Positions 50,104 to 59,348 are shown, counted from the stretch's first letter. The stretch: DNA of 64,000 nt from an uncultured Propionivibrio sp. (GCA_937923255.1 CALAIL010000062.1:1-64000); one strand, 5' to 3'. Numbers and translations are program-made. The notes: a model not told the origin generated them from the letters alone.

Positions 50104-51103
50104 ATGAAGCCTGCCGGACAAGCTGCGGCTCTTCGAACAGCGAGTTGATCTCGACGCGAACGATATCCGGGTTATCCGGCACAAGGTAGAGAACCGGCGT
50201 TATCAACTCTTCGAAAATGCCGCGCAGGCTACGGGCGCCGGTTTTGTACTCCATGGCAATTTCTGCAATCTGCTCGAACACGCGCGGCGCGACGACAAGG
50301 TCGACGCCTTCGGCGCGGAAAATATCCACAAACTGCCGGTAAATGGCATTTTTGGGCACGCTCATGATGCGCGCCAGCATCTCGCGCGACAAATCATCGA
50401 AGCGGGCCACAATGGGCAAGCGCCCGGTAAATTCCGGAATCAGGCCAAACTCAAAAAGGTCGGTCGGCTTGACGCGCTTGTTCAGGCGTTCGAGGATATT
50501 CTGGTCATCGCTGTCGGACGTGGCAATAAAGCCGAAGCCGTGCGTCTTCGACATAATTTTTTCCAGCCCGACAAAAGCGCCGCCGCAAATGAACAGGATG
50601 TTCGTCGTATCAATGTAGCGACCATCCTCAAACTTGACCGGCGCACCTTCCATGATTTTGAGCAGGGCGTGCTGAACGCTCTCGCCCGAGGTTACACGCG
50701 CCTCGCTCTTGCCCGCCTTGAGCTTGTCGATCTCGTCGATGAAAACGATACCGAGCTGCGCCCTGGCGATATCCCCCCCGGCACGGTCGATCAGGCGCAG
50801 CAGCGCCGCTTCGATTTCCTGATTGACATATTGCGTCTGCGCCAGCGAAGTTGCATTGGCCGTGACGAAAGGCACACCCAGCATGCGCGAGAGCGTTTCG
50901 CACATCAGCGTCTTGCCCGTGCCGGAGTTGCCGATCAGCAGCACATTGCTCTTGGCGACATTACCCGCCTGCTGCACGAGCGAAATCTTGCGGTAATGCG
51001 AATACACCGCGACGGCTAGAACCTTCTTCGCCGCCTCCTGGCCAATCACGTACTGGTCGAGATATCTGACGATCAGGCTGGGGGTCACTTCCTTGGCAAG
51101 CAT
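50102..51103 (-). CDS. ClpX-like AAA+ ATPase without zinc-binding domain
   Basis: 333-residue AAA+ protein clearly related to the ClpX unfoldase: Walker A GNSGTGKT (58-65), Walker B IVFIDEID (119-126), ILFICGGAFVGLEKI, FGLIPEFTGRLPIVA, and sensor-2-like KTGARSLRGI. Compared with E. coli ClpX, three features differ. It lacks the N-terminal zinc domain of about 60 residues. The pore loop GYVG is replaced by QYVN (about 91-94). The RKH loop is essentially deleted (about 154-163). The ClpP-docking IGF region reads THGFGF (187-192). It is probably a specialised remodelling factor; whether it pairs with ClpP is unknown. No clpP is nearby. Confidence 0.85.
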   Translation of the reverse strand: MLAKEVTPSLIVRYLDQYVIGQEAAKKVLAVAVYSHYRKISLVQQAGNVAKSNVLLIGNSGTGKTLMCETLSRMLGVPFVTANATSLAQTQYVNQEIEAALLRLIDRAGGDIARAQLGIVFIDEIDKLKAGKSEARVTSGESVQHALLKIMEGAPVKFEDGRYIDTTNILFICGGAFVGLEKIMSKTHGFGFIATSDSDDQNILERLNKRVKPTDLFEFGLIPEFTGRLPIVARFDDLSREMLARIMSVPKNAIYRQFVDIFRAEGVDLVVAPRVFEQIAEIAMEYKTGARSLRGIFEELITPVLYLVPDNPDIVRVEINSLFEEPQLVRQAS

Positions 51104-51604
51104 GGCGGTTTTCCTTTGAACTCTTCAATACCAGACACGCATGGTATAGCGGATGTAGCGATGAATCCAGAAAACAAAAAAACGGAGCGCCGCCAGCGCC
51201 TTTTCTGAAATACACCATGTGCGAAATACGCCATGTGCATTGATACTGACATCGCGCGCATTCCGGCAGATAGGCGAACACACCGTCTGCGGCGGCAATG
51301 CCCGTTTTCACAAAAACCATAAAACATAGGTTAAAGTAATGGTTATTATGTGTCGCCACGCCAGGCGGTAAAGCCGTGATCGCGGCAGTCGCCCTCTCCG
51401 GAAAATGTATCCAGACACCCAGCGGTGGCCGTGAATTTGCCGGCCACCGGCAGTATTCTGCGGTGCTTGGTGTTGTATCGTGCTGCGTTGTCCGCCTCGC
51501 GGAACACTTGCGGCGGATGCGGGTCATCCGCCGTTTTTGTTGGGCTTTTTGCCATCCGCGCGTTCTGGTTTTTCGGTATTGACTGATTGGTACAAATAAT
51601 TCAA
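51104..51604. other. Non-coding divergent gap
   Basis: About 500 bases between the ClpX-like gene and a methyltransferase gene. Open frames here are short and unconvincing, and I recognise nothing. Confidence 0.4.
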
Positions 51605-52243
51605 ATGGATTCCAACACAAGCCTATCAACTTTTAAAACACCTTCGGCACGCTGGACAGCAATCGCGACCGGCGCCAGTCAGAAAACCCGCATCATCCGT
51701 CAGTTTTTCACCCATCCGCAAAGCATCGGCGCCATCGCGCCCTCATCTCAAACGTTGGCCACAGAGATGGCTAACGCCGCGCTACACTACGGCGCTCCCG
51801 ACGCGCTGGTCATCGAGGCCGGCGCAGGCAGCGGTGCAATTACCGAAACCCTGGTTAAAGCATTGCCGGATAATGCCCGCTTCCTTGCCTGCGAAAACAA
51901 CGCACAGTTAGCCGACGCGCTGGCGCACAAAATGCCCACCATCGAACTGCGCCGCAACAAGATTCAACATCTGCCGGAATGGACTTCGGCCAACAATAAA
52001 ACCATTGTTTCCTCATTACCCTTCCGCAGCCTGCCCGCCAATGATGTCCGTGAAATTATCCGCTGCTTCCACGGGGAACTGTGCCGCCATCAGGATTCGA
52101 TTCTGGTGCAGTTCAGTTATGGCCTACGCAACCCTATTCCAGAACTGGCTGAGGATGACAATATCACCTGTTTCCACCACAACACCGTATTCCGTAATCT
52201 GCCGCCCGCCAAGATCTGGATTTACCGCCGCCAGGCCGCCTAG
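51605..52243 (+). CDS. Class I SAM methyltransferase, phospholipid N-methyltransferase-like
   Basis: 212-residue soluble methyltransferase. SAM motif I is VIEAGAGSGAITETLV. The N-terminal part (RIIRQFFTHPQSIGAIAPSS) matches PmtA-type phospholipid methyltransferases and their relatives, as does IVSSLPFRSLP. Start at ATG 51605; an upstream in-frame codon at 51587 is possible. Could act on phosphatidylethanolamine or on another small molecule. Confidence 0.72.
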   Translation: MDSNTSLSTFKTPSARWTAIATGASQKTRIIRQFFTHPQSIGAIAPSSQTLATEMANAALHYGAPDALVIEAGAGSGAITETLVKALPDNARFLACENNAQLADALAHKMPTIELRRNKIQHLPEWTSANNKTIVSSLPFRSLPANDVREIIRCFHGELCRHQDSILVQFSYGLRNPIPELAEDDNITCFHHNTVFRNLPPAKIWIYRRQAA

Positions 52244-52387
52244 GCGTTTCGTACCAGCGCGCTGCCGACCCTTCGCTGCGCCCTATTACCCTATTTACCC
52301 TATTCCGCGTCCGTCTGCGCTAAACTGGCGCAAGCCTCCCGCGCCTCATAGCGCATAGGTGTTTTGCATCATCCGCGGAGAATACAC

Positions 52388-52822
52388 ATGATCGAATGGT
52401 GGTACTGGCTGATACTGGGTTTCTGTCTGATCATGGCAGAACTTCTGATTCCCGCCTTTTTTACGCTCTGGTTTGGCATCGGCGCCATCACTGTCGGCCT
52501 CGTTTTGCTGGCGATACCCAGCCTAGGCATAGCGGCACAGATCCTGCTGTGGGCGATACTGTCGAGCGCGCAGGTCATCCTTTGGTTCCGTTTTCTCCGG
52601 CCAAAAACCATGACCGCCATCGGCACCTCGGCATCCGATGTCATCGGCGAAACCGGCGTTCTTGTCAGCAATCTAACGCCTCATGCGCGCGGCAGCGTAC
52701 GTTTCCAGAAGCCTATATTGGGGGCGGACTGCTGGGAATGCTATGCGGACGCGCCCATTTCATCCGGCACGCGCGTACGCATCGTCGCCGTGGAAGGTAA
52801 TTTCATCAAAGTAGAGGAGTAA
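52388..52822 (+). CDS. NfeD family membrane protein
   Basis: 144-residue protein with three N-terminal membrane segments (from IEWWYWLILGFCLIMAELLI on) and a C-terminal OB-fold (IGETGVLVSNLTPHARGSVR to VRIVAVEGNFIKVEE). Start at 52388 with GGAG nearby. NfeD proteins partner with SPFH proteins; qmcA follows after 5 bp. Confidence 0.9.
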   Translation: MIEWWYWLILGFCLIMAELLIPAFFTLWFGIGAITVGLVLLAIPSLGIAAQILLWAILSSAQVILWFRFLRPKTMTAIGTSASDVIGETGVLVSNLTPHARGSVRFQKPILGADCWECYADAPISSGTRVRIVAVEGNFIKVEE

Positions 52823-52827
52823 TCATC

Positions 52828-53691
52828 ATGGTAAGCGGCGCCACCCTGACAGCACTGATTTTTATGGCCTTTATCGCCTTGACGGTCGCCCAGGGCGTGC
52901 GCATTGTGCCGCAAGGCGAGGAATGGATCGTTCAACGCTTGGGCAAATACCATATTACGCTGTTGCCCGGCCTGCGCTTCATCATCCCCTATCTCGACTC
53001 GGTAGCCTACCGGGTCACAACCAAGGACATCATCCTTGATGTCCAAGAGCAGGAAGTCATTACCCGCGACAATGCCGTCATCGTCGTCAATGCGATCGCC
53101 TTCATCAAGGTCACCGATCCGGTCAAAGCCGTCTATGGGGTGGAAGATTATGTCGAGGCCATCCGCAACATGATCATGACGACTTTGCGTTCGATCGTCG
53201 GCGAAATGGATCTCGACCATGCACTTTCCTCGCGCGACATGATCAAGGCTCGCCTGAAAGCCGGCGTTGCCGATGAAGCGCTTGACTGGGGCCTGACCGT
53301 CAAGTCGGTCGAAATCCAGGACATCAAGCCTTCACCTTCGATGCAAAAAGCCATGGAAATGCAGGCATCCGCCGAACGCGAGCGCAAGGCGATGGTGACC
53401 AAGGCGGAAGGTGAAAAACAGTCAATGATCCTGTCCGCCGAAGCGCGGCTGGAGTCAGCCAAGCGGGACGCCGAAGCACAGATTACGCTGGCCGATGCAT
53501 CCTCACAGGCCATCACCAAGGTGACGGAAGTCTTTGGCGCCAACGAACTGCCGATGTTCTATCTGCTCGGCGAAAAGTACATCAACAGCCTGAGCAAAAT
53601 GGCCGACTCGCCGAATGCAAAATTCGTCGTTCTGCCGGCCGATTTGCAAAATGCGTTGCGCGGCCTCTTCCAGAATTTACCCAAGCATTAG
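52828..53691 (+). CDS. qmcA: SPFH/stomatin-like protein QmcA
   Basis: One N-terminal membrane helix (about 5-22) then an SPFH domain (RIVPQGEEWIVQRLGKYHIT, PGLRFIIPYLDSVAYRV), and a coiled-coil rich C-terminal part (ASAERERKAMVTKAEGEKQS). It forms membrane microdomain scaffolds and complexes with FtsH in related bacteria. Length 287 aa. GAGGAG lies before the ATG. Pairs with nfeD. Confidence 0.92.
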   Translation: MVSGATLTALIFMAFIALTVAQGVRIVPQGEEWIVQRLGKYHITLLPGLRFIIPYLDSVAYRVTTKDIILDVQEQEVITRDNAVIVVNAIAFIKVTDPVKAVYGVEDYVEAIRNMIMTTLRSIVGEMDLDHALSSRDMIKARLKAGVADEALDWGLTVKSVEIQDIKPSPSMQKAMEMQASAERERKAMVTKAEGEKQSMILSAEARLESAKRDAEAQITLADASSQAITKVTEVFGANELPMFYLLGEKYINSLSKMADSPNAKFVVLPADLQNALRGLFQNLPKH

Positions 53692-53789
53692 GCCGGTTTC
53701 CTGGTATAGCGGCTTCTTTGCCCAAATATGGCGCTGGGCGTTGGCCTCGCCTTGTCTTGTGGCGAAGCCCGGGCGATCTATTTGGGGTG

Positions 53790-54000
53790 GCTTAGGGCAG
53801 ATGCTCTGAAGTCCCTTATGCACGGGCATCTCAGAGCACATGCCCTGAACCCCTTATAAACAGGGCATTTGCGGGCACCCTATCCTAAACCCCTTTATTC
53901 ATAAGGGTTCCAGAGGCGCCTGCCCGGAGCGCCTTTATCCACACGGGTTTCAGAGGGGGCGCCCCGGAAATGCCCTATCCACGCGGGGTTCCGAAGGGGT
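53790..54000 (+). repeat. 40-bp period repeat array, third locus
   Basis: Cores CCCTTATGCACGGGC (53813), CCCTTATAAACAGGG (53851), CCCTTTATTCATAAGGG (53891), CGCCTTTATCCACACGGG (53931) and CCCTATCCACGCGGGG (53973) recur at intervals of about 38-41 bp. Each contains a small palindrome, joined by a CCTGCCC-rich linker. The rest of the 500-bp gap before the amidotransferase shows no gene. Confidence 0.75.
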
Positions 54001-54198
54001 ATCCCGCGCCGACGCGGTGCCATGCGCGCGCCGGCGTTGCCGCCCGGCTATAAGCAAATAAAAAATGCTTCTTTGGCAACGCCAGGAGTTACGCCTAAAC
54101 TGCGCGTGCTGCCCGCCGCCCGGTCTATTGGTCATTAACGGGACGGCGGCGGCTGGTCCCCAAACTTCTGAAATACGCTTCAATAAGGAGAAACTGCC

Positions 54199-54966
54199 AT
54201 CTGCCAGCTTCTTGGAATGAATTGCAATGTCCCCACCGACATCTGCTTTTCCTTTACCGGCTTTCAGGCCCGTGGCGGCACAACGGATACGCATCGCGAC
54301 GGCTGGGGGATCGCTTTCTTTGAAGGAAAAGGCGCGCGCCTTTTCCTCGACCACAATCCCTCCTGCGAATCGCCGCTTGCGGCGCTGGTGCGACATTACC
54401 CGATCCGATCACTCAACGTCATCGCGCATATCCGAAAGGCGACGCAGGGCCGCATTAGTCTGGAAAATACACACCCTTTCAGCCGCGAACTCTGGGGGCG
54501 TTACTGGATTTTTGCGCACAACGGCAATCTGACGAATTACGAGCCCACACTCGATGGTAGCTTTCTGCCGGTCGGTCAAACTGACAGTGAACTGGCTTTT
54601 TGTCGGCTGCTGCAAGACCTGCGCCAGCGTTTTCCCGCCGGCATGCCGCCAGAAGAGGCATTGCATGCGGCCATTGACGAATTCGCGGCACAAACGCGGC
54701 GCTTCGGTTCCTTCAACTTTCTGCTCTCCAACGGCGATAGCCTGTTCGCCCACCGCACGACGGAACTGCACTACATCATCCGCCAGGCGCCTTTCCCGGT
54801 TGCCCATCTGATGGACGAAGACATGACTGTCGATTTCAGCGAAGTCACCACGCCCAACGACCGCGTCGCCGTCATCGTGACCAAGCCGCTGACCGATAAC
54901 GAAACCTGGCATCCGCTGCCGGTCGGCTGCGTGACGCGCTTCCACAATGGCGCCCCCGTAGCGTGA
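54199..54966 (+). CDS. Class II glutamine amidotransferase (YafJ-like), probable AUC start
   Basis: Ntn-type amidotransferase, 255 aa. These enzymes need Cys at residue 2, exposed after Met removal. Here CQLLGMNC follows an ATC codon at 54199-54201, with AAGGAG 8 nt upstream. The nearest upstream in-frame codons are GGA, GAA, ACT, GCC after a stop (54184). The first ATG (54217) would remove the nucleophile. Other motifs: RGGTTDTHRDGWGIAFFEG, AHIRKATQG, THPFSREL, FAHNGNL and TDSELAFCRLL. Presumably hydrolyses glutamine, with an unknown partner. Confidence 0.87.
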   Translation: MCQLLGMNCNVPTDICFSFTGFQARGGTTDTHRDGWGIAFFEGKGARLFLDHNPSCESPLAALVRHYPIRSLNVIAHIRKATQGRISLENTHPFSRELWGRYWIFAHNGNLTNYEPTLDGSFLPVGQTDSELAFCRLLQDLRQRFPAGMPPEEALHAAIDEFAAQTRRFGSFNFLLSNGDSLFAHRTTELHYIIRQAPFPVAHLMDEDMTVDFSEVTTPNDRVAVIVTKPLTDNETWHPLPVGCVTRFHNGAPVA

Positions 54967-55177
54967 CAGCCGGTAAAATCGCCCCCCTCCGCGGAGGCGC
55001 GTTAGAAACCAGCCAAGCATATGGCGAGGCTAACAGCCCGTCCCGGAGCACCACGGCACCGCTGTCCATCGAAACGCTGGGTCAGGCAAGCGGCCTCTGC
55101 GCCATCGCTAAATCGAGGATAATCTATGCCCTGTTGTGTCTGCTCCGACACGTTCTATTTTTTTCTGTGAGAGGCTC

Positions 55178-56410
55178 ATGAAAGAACTCGGCTTTACGAC
55201 CGGCAATCTGCACTGTGATCGCGCCAAATCCACTGAACATGGGGCGGTGCATAAACCCATCCACAATTCTGCCGCCTTCGGCTTTACCGACGTCAACGAT
55301 CTGGTTAGGGTATTCCAGGGCGAGCAGGCCGGCTTTGTTTATGGCCGCCAGGGTACGCCGACGACGATGGCGCTGGAAGACAGGATCACACGCATGGAAC
55401 AGGGGCTCGCCACGGCGACGTTCGGCAGCGGCATGGGCGCCATTTCGGCGACGCTGCTGGCCTTGCTGCGTGCTGGCGACCACCTGATCGCCAGCCGTTT
55501 TTTGTTCGGCAACACCACCAGTCTGTTTGAAACGCTGGCGCAGATCGGCATCGCCGTCTCCTTTGTCGATACGACGGATGCCGCCCATGTGGCCGCTGCA
55601 CTGCGGCCAGAAACGCGGATGGTGTTTCTTGAAACGATCGCCAATCCCTGCACGCAGGTCGCCGATCTGCAAGGCATCGGGCAGCTATGCCGCGAGCGGG
55701 CTCTGATTTATGTTGTCGACAACACGGTCACTTCGCCGTATCTCTTCCGTCCCAAAAACGTCGGCGCTTCGCTCGTCATCAATTCGCTGACCAAGTATAT
55801 CGGTGGACACGGCAACGCCCTGGGCGGGGCCGTCACCGAAACGGGCTGCTTCGACTGGGCCGCTTATCCGCATCTCTACGATTTCTATAAAAAAGGCAAT
55901 CCCGCACTTTGGGGGCTTACGCAAATCCGCAAGAAAGGGCTGCGCGACATCGGCGCGACACTTGGCCCGGAATCGGCGCACCATCTGGCGGTCGGCTCGG
56001 AAACGCTGGCATTGCGCATGGAGCGCATCTGCGCCAATGCACAACGCCTGGCCGAGTTTCTCGCCGCGCATCCGCAAGTCGCGCGTATCCACTACCCCGG
56101 TCTGGACACCCACCCGCAATATGAACGCGCTAGGAGGCTATTTAGCGGCAGCAGCGGCATTCTTGCCTTCGAGCTGCGCGAGGGTTGCGATTGCCTCGAC
56201 ATCTTTCGCAAGTTCCGCATCGTTATTCCCTCAACCAATCTGGGCGATAACCGCACGCTGGCACTGCCCGTCGCCCAGACAATCTATTTTGAGCTTGGCC
56301 CTCAACGCCGCGCAGAATATGGCATTGCCGAATCGCTCATCCGCGTTTCCGTCGGAATTGAAGATGGGGATGACCTCATCGCCGACTTTGCGGCCGCGCT
56401 GGCGCAATAA
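55178..56410 (+). CDS. Cys/Met metabolism PLP-dependent enzyme (cystathionine gamma-synthase family)
   Basis: 410-residue fold-type I PLP enzyme. Lys206 in INSLTKYIGGHG is the Schiff-base lysine, Asp181 in VVDNTVTSPYLF contacts the pyridine nitrogen, and YGRQGTPT and ATFGSGMGAI are family motifs. The N-terminus GFTTGNLHCDR and the pattern HGAVHKPIHNS fit the subgroup annotated only as cystathionine gamma-synthase family, distinct from MetB and MetZ. Start at ATG 55178; an upstream in-frame frame is unconserved. ycaO follows after 12 bp. Confidence 0.87.
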   Translation: MKELGFTTGNLHCDRAKSTEHGAVHKPIHNSAAFGFTDVNDLVRVFQGEQAGFVYGRQGTPTTMALEDRITRMEQGLATATFGSGMGAISATLLALLRAGDHLIASRFLFGNTTSLFETLAQIGIAVSFVDTTDAAHVAAALRPETRMVFLETIANPCTQVADLQGIGQLCRERALIYVVDNTVTSPYLFRPKNVGASLVINSLTKYIGGHGNALGGAVTETGCFDWAAYPHLYDFYKKGNPALWGLTQIRKKGLRDIGATLGPESAHHLAVGSETLALRMERICANAQRLAEFLAAHPQVARIHYPGLDTHPQYERARRLFSGSSGILAFELREGCDCLDIFRKFRIVIPSTNLGDNRTLALPVAQTIYFELGPQRRAEYGIAESLIRVSVGIEDGDDLIADFAAALAQ

Positions 56411-56422
56411 GGCACGCCTCAA

Positions 56423-58261
56423 ATGACGCCAGACAACACGCTATCCAAGGAGGCGATGACAGCGACTGATGACGCGTCCCCGGCCGCCGGCCGCATTGAA
56501 GGTACCGAACAGGCCGAACGTCGTGAACATTTCCTGCCCGGCAAGGACGCGCCTCTCGAAGCGAGCATCCTGCATATGCAGGCGCGCTTGGCGGCGCTGG
56601 GCTTCCATGTGGAAGAGCGTTCCTGGCTCAACCCGCTGGGCGACATCTGGTCGGTACACCTACGCGAGCGTGATTGTCCGCTGCTGTTTGCCAACGGCAA
56701 GGGCAGCTCCCGGCCGGCCGCGCTCGCCAGCGCACTGGGCGAATTTTGTGAGCGGCTGTCATGCCATTACTTCTGGGCGCATTACGATCTCGGCAAACGC
56801 TACGCTAATGCCGACTTCATCCATCACCCCCAGGAGCGCTGGTTTCCCCTCTCCACAGAAGGCCGCTGGCCGGACGGGCTACTCACGCAGGCATTACGCG
56901 GTTTTTACGACCCGGAGGGCAGCCTCGATCCCCGGTTCCTGGTTGACCACAATTCCGGTAATGCGGAGCGGGGCATCTGCGCCCTGCCTTTTACCCGCTT
57001 GCGCGATAACGCGCAGGTTTGGTTCCCGGTCAATATTCTCGGCAACCTCTACGTCAGCAACGGCATGGCCGCGGGCAACACGCCGTCCGAAGCGCGGGTA
57101 CAGGCGCTGTCAGAAATCATCGAGCGCTACGTCAAATTCCGCATCTTTAGCGAGGGACAATGCCTGCCGGACGTACCGGAACCCATGCTTGCCCGCTTTC
57201 CCCGCCTTGCCGCCGGCATCGCCGCACTACGCAACGCCGGCTTCGGCATTCTGGTACGCGACGCCTCGCTCGGTGGCCAATACCCGGTGCTCTGCATCAC
57301 TTTACTCAACCCTCATGATCAGGGTTGCTATTGCAGCTTCGGCGCGCATCCGCGCTTTGAGATCGCCCTTGAACGCGCGCTGACCGAGCTGTTGCAAGGG
57401 CGCGCGCTCAATGCGCTCGATGGTTTTCCGGAACCCGGCTTTGATCTCGACGAAATCGCCGGCGCACCGAATCTGGAAATCCACTTTGTCGATTCAAGCG
57501 GCATCGTCGGCTGGCCTTTCCTTGGCAATGTGCCGGACTTCGCTTTCCATGATTGGAATTTTTCCGCAACGACGGATGAGGAATACGCCTGGTTGGTTCA
57601 CCTGATCGAGGCGCAAGGGTTCGATATCTACGCGGCCGATTACACCCATCTGGGCGTCTATGCCTGCCGCCTGCTCGTGCCCGGCATGTCGGAAATCTAC
57701 CCGGTCGACGATCTGGAATACGAAAATAACGCCGCCGCCGACGCTTTCCGGGATGCTATTCTCAACCTGCTCCGGCTAGACAGCGCAGCCTGTCGCGACC
57801 TGCTCGCCGCACTCAACGAATCCGGCCTGGCCGACGAGCACCTGGTTGCCGCGCTGATCGGCCTGGCGCCCGATGCCGGCTCATTTTGGGAGACGCTGCG
57901 CCTAGGCGAACTGAAAACACTGCTCGCGCTCGCCGCGGGCGAGGCAACGGCCATCCGCGAAGGCTGCGACTGGATTCACCAGTTCGGCCAAATCGACACC
58001 GCGCGGCGCAGGGTCTATCGCTGCATCGAAACCCTGCTCAATCTGCGCGAAGCAGGACTGGAGAAAACCTGCCGGCAAGCGCTCGCCAGCCTATATACGC
58101 CCGCGACCTTACAGCAGGCGGAAGCGCTGCTAGCCGGTAAAGAACGCTTTTTCGGCCTCAATACCGCACCGGGTCGGGATTTCAACGGCTGCACCGCACA
58201 TCGCCGCCTGCTTGAAGCCTACGAAAAAGTGCGCCGCGCCCTCCGCCAGGCCGTCGACTAA
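56423..58261 (+). CDS. ycaO: YcaO family protein, E. coli YcaO type
   Basis: 612-residue ATP-dependent cyclodehydratase fold. It tracks E. coli YcaO: FLPGKDAPLEASI, SWLNPLGDIWSVH, NGKGSSRPAALASALGEFCE, NRGICALPFTR-like sequence (here ERGICALPFTR), NGMAAGNTPSEARVQALSEI, GSLGGQYPV-like sequence (here ASLGGQYPVL) and YLADYTHLGVYACR-like sequence (here YAADYTHLGVYACRLL). The C-terminal TPR-like helices are present. E. coli YcaO affects S12 beta-methylthiolation with RimO; its reaction is not settled. An extra N-terminal stretch of about 30 residues is Ala/Asp/Thr-rich; a later start at 56456 is possible. Confidence 0.92.
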   Translation: MTPDNTLSKEAMTATDDASPAAGRIEGTEQAERREHFLPGKDAPLEASILHMQARLAALGFHVEERSWLNPLGDIWSVHLRERDCPLLFANGKGSSRPAALASALGEFCERLSCHYFWAHYDLGKRYANADFIHHPQERWFPLSTEGRWPDGLLTQALRGFYDPEGSLDPRFLVDHNSGNAERGICALPFTRLRDNAQVWFPVNILGNLYVSNGMAAGNTPSEARVQALSEIIERYVKFRIFSEGQCLPDVPEPMLARFPRLAAGIAALRNAGFGILVRDASLGGQYPVLCITLLNPHDQGCYCSFGAHPRFEIALERALTELLQGRALNALDGFPEPGFDLDEIAGAPNLEIHFVDSSGIVGWPFLGNVPDFAFHDWNFSATTDEEYAWLVHLIEAQGFDIYAADYTHLGVYACRLLVPGMSEIYPVDDLEYENNAAADAFRDAILNLLRLDSAACRDLLAALNESGLADEHLVAALIGLAPDAGSFWETLRLGELKTLLALAAGEATAIREGCDWIHQFGQIDTARRRVYRCIETLLNLREAGLEKTCRQALASLYTPATLQQAEALLAGKERFFGLNTAPGRDFNGCTAHRRLLEAYEKVRRALRQAVD

Positions 58262-58480
58262 ATTCGAGGTGGGCGATGGACTGGCTCAAGCCCACAGCAA
58301 CCGTTGAAAAGCCAAGAATGACGGGACACGAGTGCAGTGCGTCCAATCCGCCTGCCGCGCCGTAGCCGCATCTTCATGACTACATGACGACTTGTGCGCT
58401 GTGCGCGCCCGACTCCCATCGGCTATTCCGCGCCATCGCGCCGCGACCGTGACGTGGAAATGAGACTTAAGCGTCCGTTC

Positions 58481-59197
58481 TCAACTCTTTCGGAGCAAAT
58501 CCTGCACTTTGCGGACAAGCACTTCCATTTTTTCGTAAGAGTTGATGCCGTTTTTCCCGCCCCAAAATGGTGATACACAAACTAGCGTATTGCCGTGCAT
58601 TGCGTAAAAGAGAGTGAAGCGACTGCAGTCAAGCGTTTGGTAATTAGCCTCCCCGGCAAAGAATCGGAAAAAGTTTTCTTTTTCTTCTATACCAGTGCAC
58701 ATCACAAGTTTAGGTTGATTTTTGCGCATTTGCTCTCGAAAAAACGCGCCGCGATGCGTCACGCACCACTCACGGTACGCATGAAATGAATCAAACCCTG
58801 TAGCCTTGTCCAACAACTCATTCCATTTCACGTCTTTGCGCCCTTTAAAACGAATAGGGAACATGTTCATCTTGAACCCACAGCCATCAGGCTTGCGATA
58901 CATGATCTTGTAGGTTTCGACAAACTGCTGATAGCTCATCTTTTCCCAATAAAAATCGTAGAAATAGTGCAAAAACCAGCAGATTTTTTGGTTATATTGT
59001 GCATTCCAGCTGCCTTCAAAATTCTTGTCTTGCCAACAAGTGGGCTCAGGTTGCGCGTCAAAGTCTGACGCTATTTTTTCATCATTATTTTGCGTACCGC
59101 CCCACTCCATCCCGCAAAACCAAACTTCAGACTGCAGGTTACCGCCATCACACCCTGCAAATGAAAGAGCCATATTTTTAAATTTTTCCGTCACCAT
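58481..59197 (-). CDS. Hypothetical protein, weak glycosylase-like motifs
   Basis: 238-residue soluble protein rich in aromatic residues (WFCGMEWGG near 26-34, FLHYFYDFYWEKMSYQQF, LVMCTGIEEKENFFRFF, FYAMHGNTLVCVSPFWGG). The spacing of a Gly-rich loop near the start and an HxxP-like late segment vaguely recalls uracil-DNA glycosylase superfamily members, but I cannot confirm this. The DNA is more AT-rich than ycaO next door. It may be part of the accessory region. Confidence 0.7.
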   Translation of the reverse strand: MVTEKFKNMALSFAGCDGGNLQSEVWFCGMEWGGTQNNDEKIASDFDAQPEPTCWQDKNFEGSWNAQYNQKICWFLHYFYDFYWEKMSYQQFVETYKIMYRKPDGCGFKMNMFPIRFKGRKDVKWNELLDKATGFDSFHAYREWCVTHRGAFFREQMRKNQPKLVMCTGIEEKENFFRFFAGEANYQTLDCSRFTLFYAMHGNTLVCVSPFWGGKNGINSYEKMEVLVRKVQDLLRKS

Positions 59198-59310
59198 TTT
59201 TGCTCCTTTTTATCAGGCAGCTCCTAGCATCACGAACAGAATCAAACGAGTCCAGCGTTAACCTGTTGATCTACATAATAGCTGAATAGCGTAATACATT
59301 AGGGTCTTAG

Positions 59311-59343
59311 GAATCAAACATGTGTTCAATATATGTTTGATTC
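59311..59343. repeat. Palindrome inside the left IS end
   Basis: GAATCAAACAT (59311-59321) is followed after 11 nt by its exact reverse complement (59333-59343), just before the transposase ATG at 59349. The left arm is part of the terminal repeat. It may form a hairpin limiting transposase expression. Confidence 0.7.
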
Positions 59344-59348
59344 TTGAG

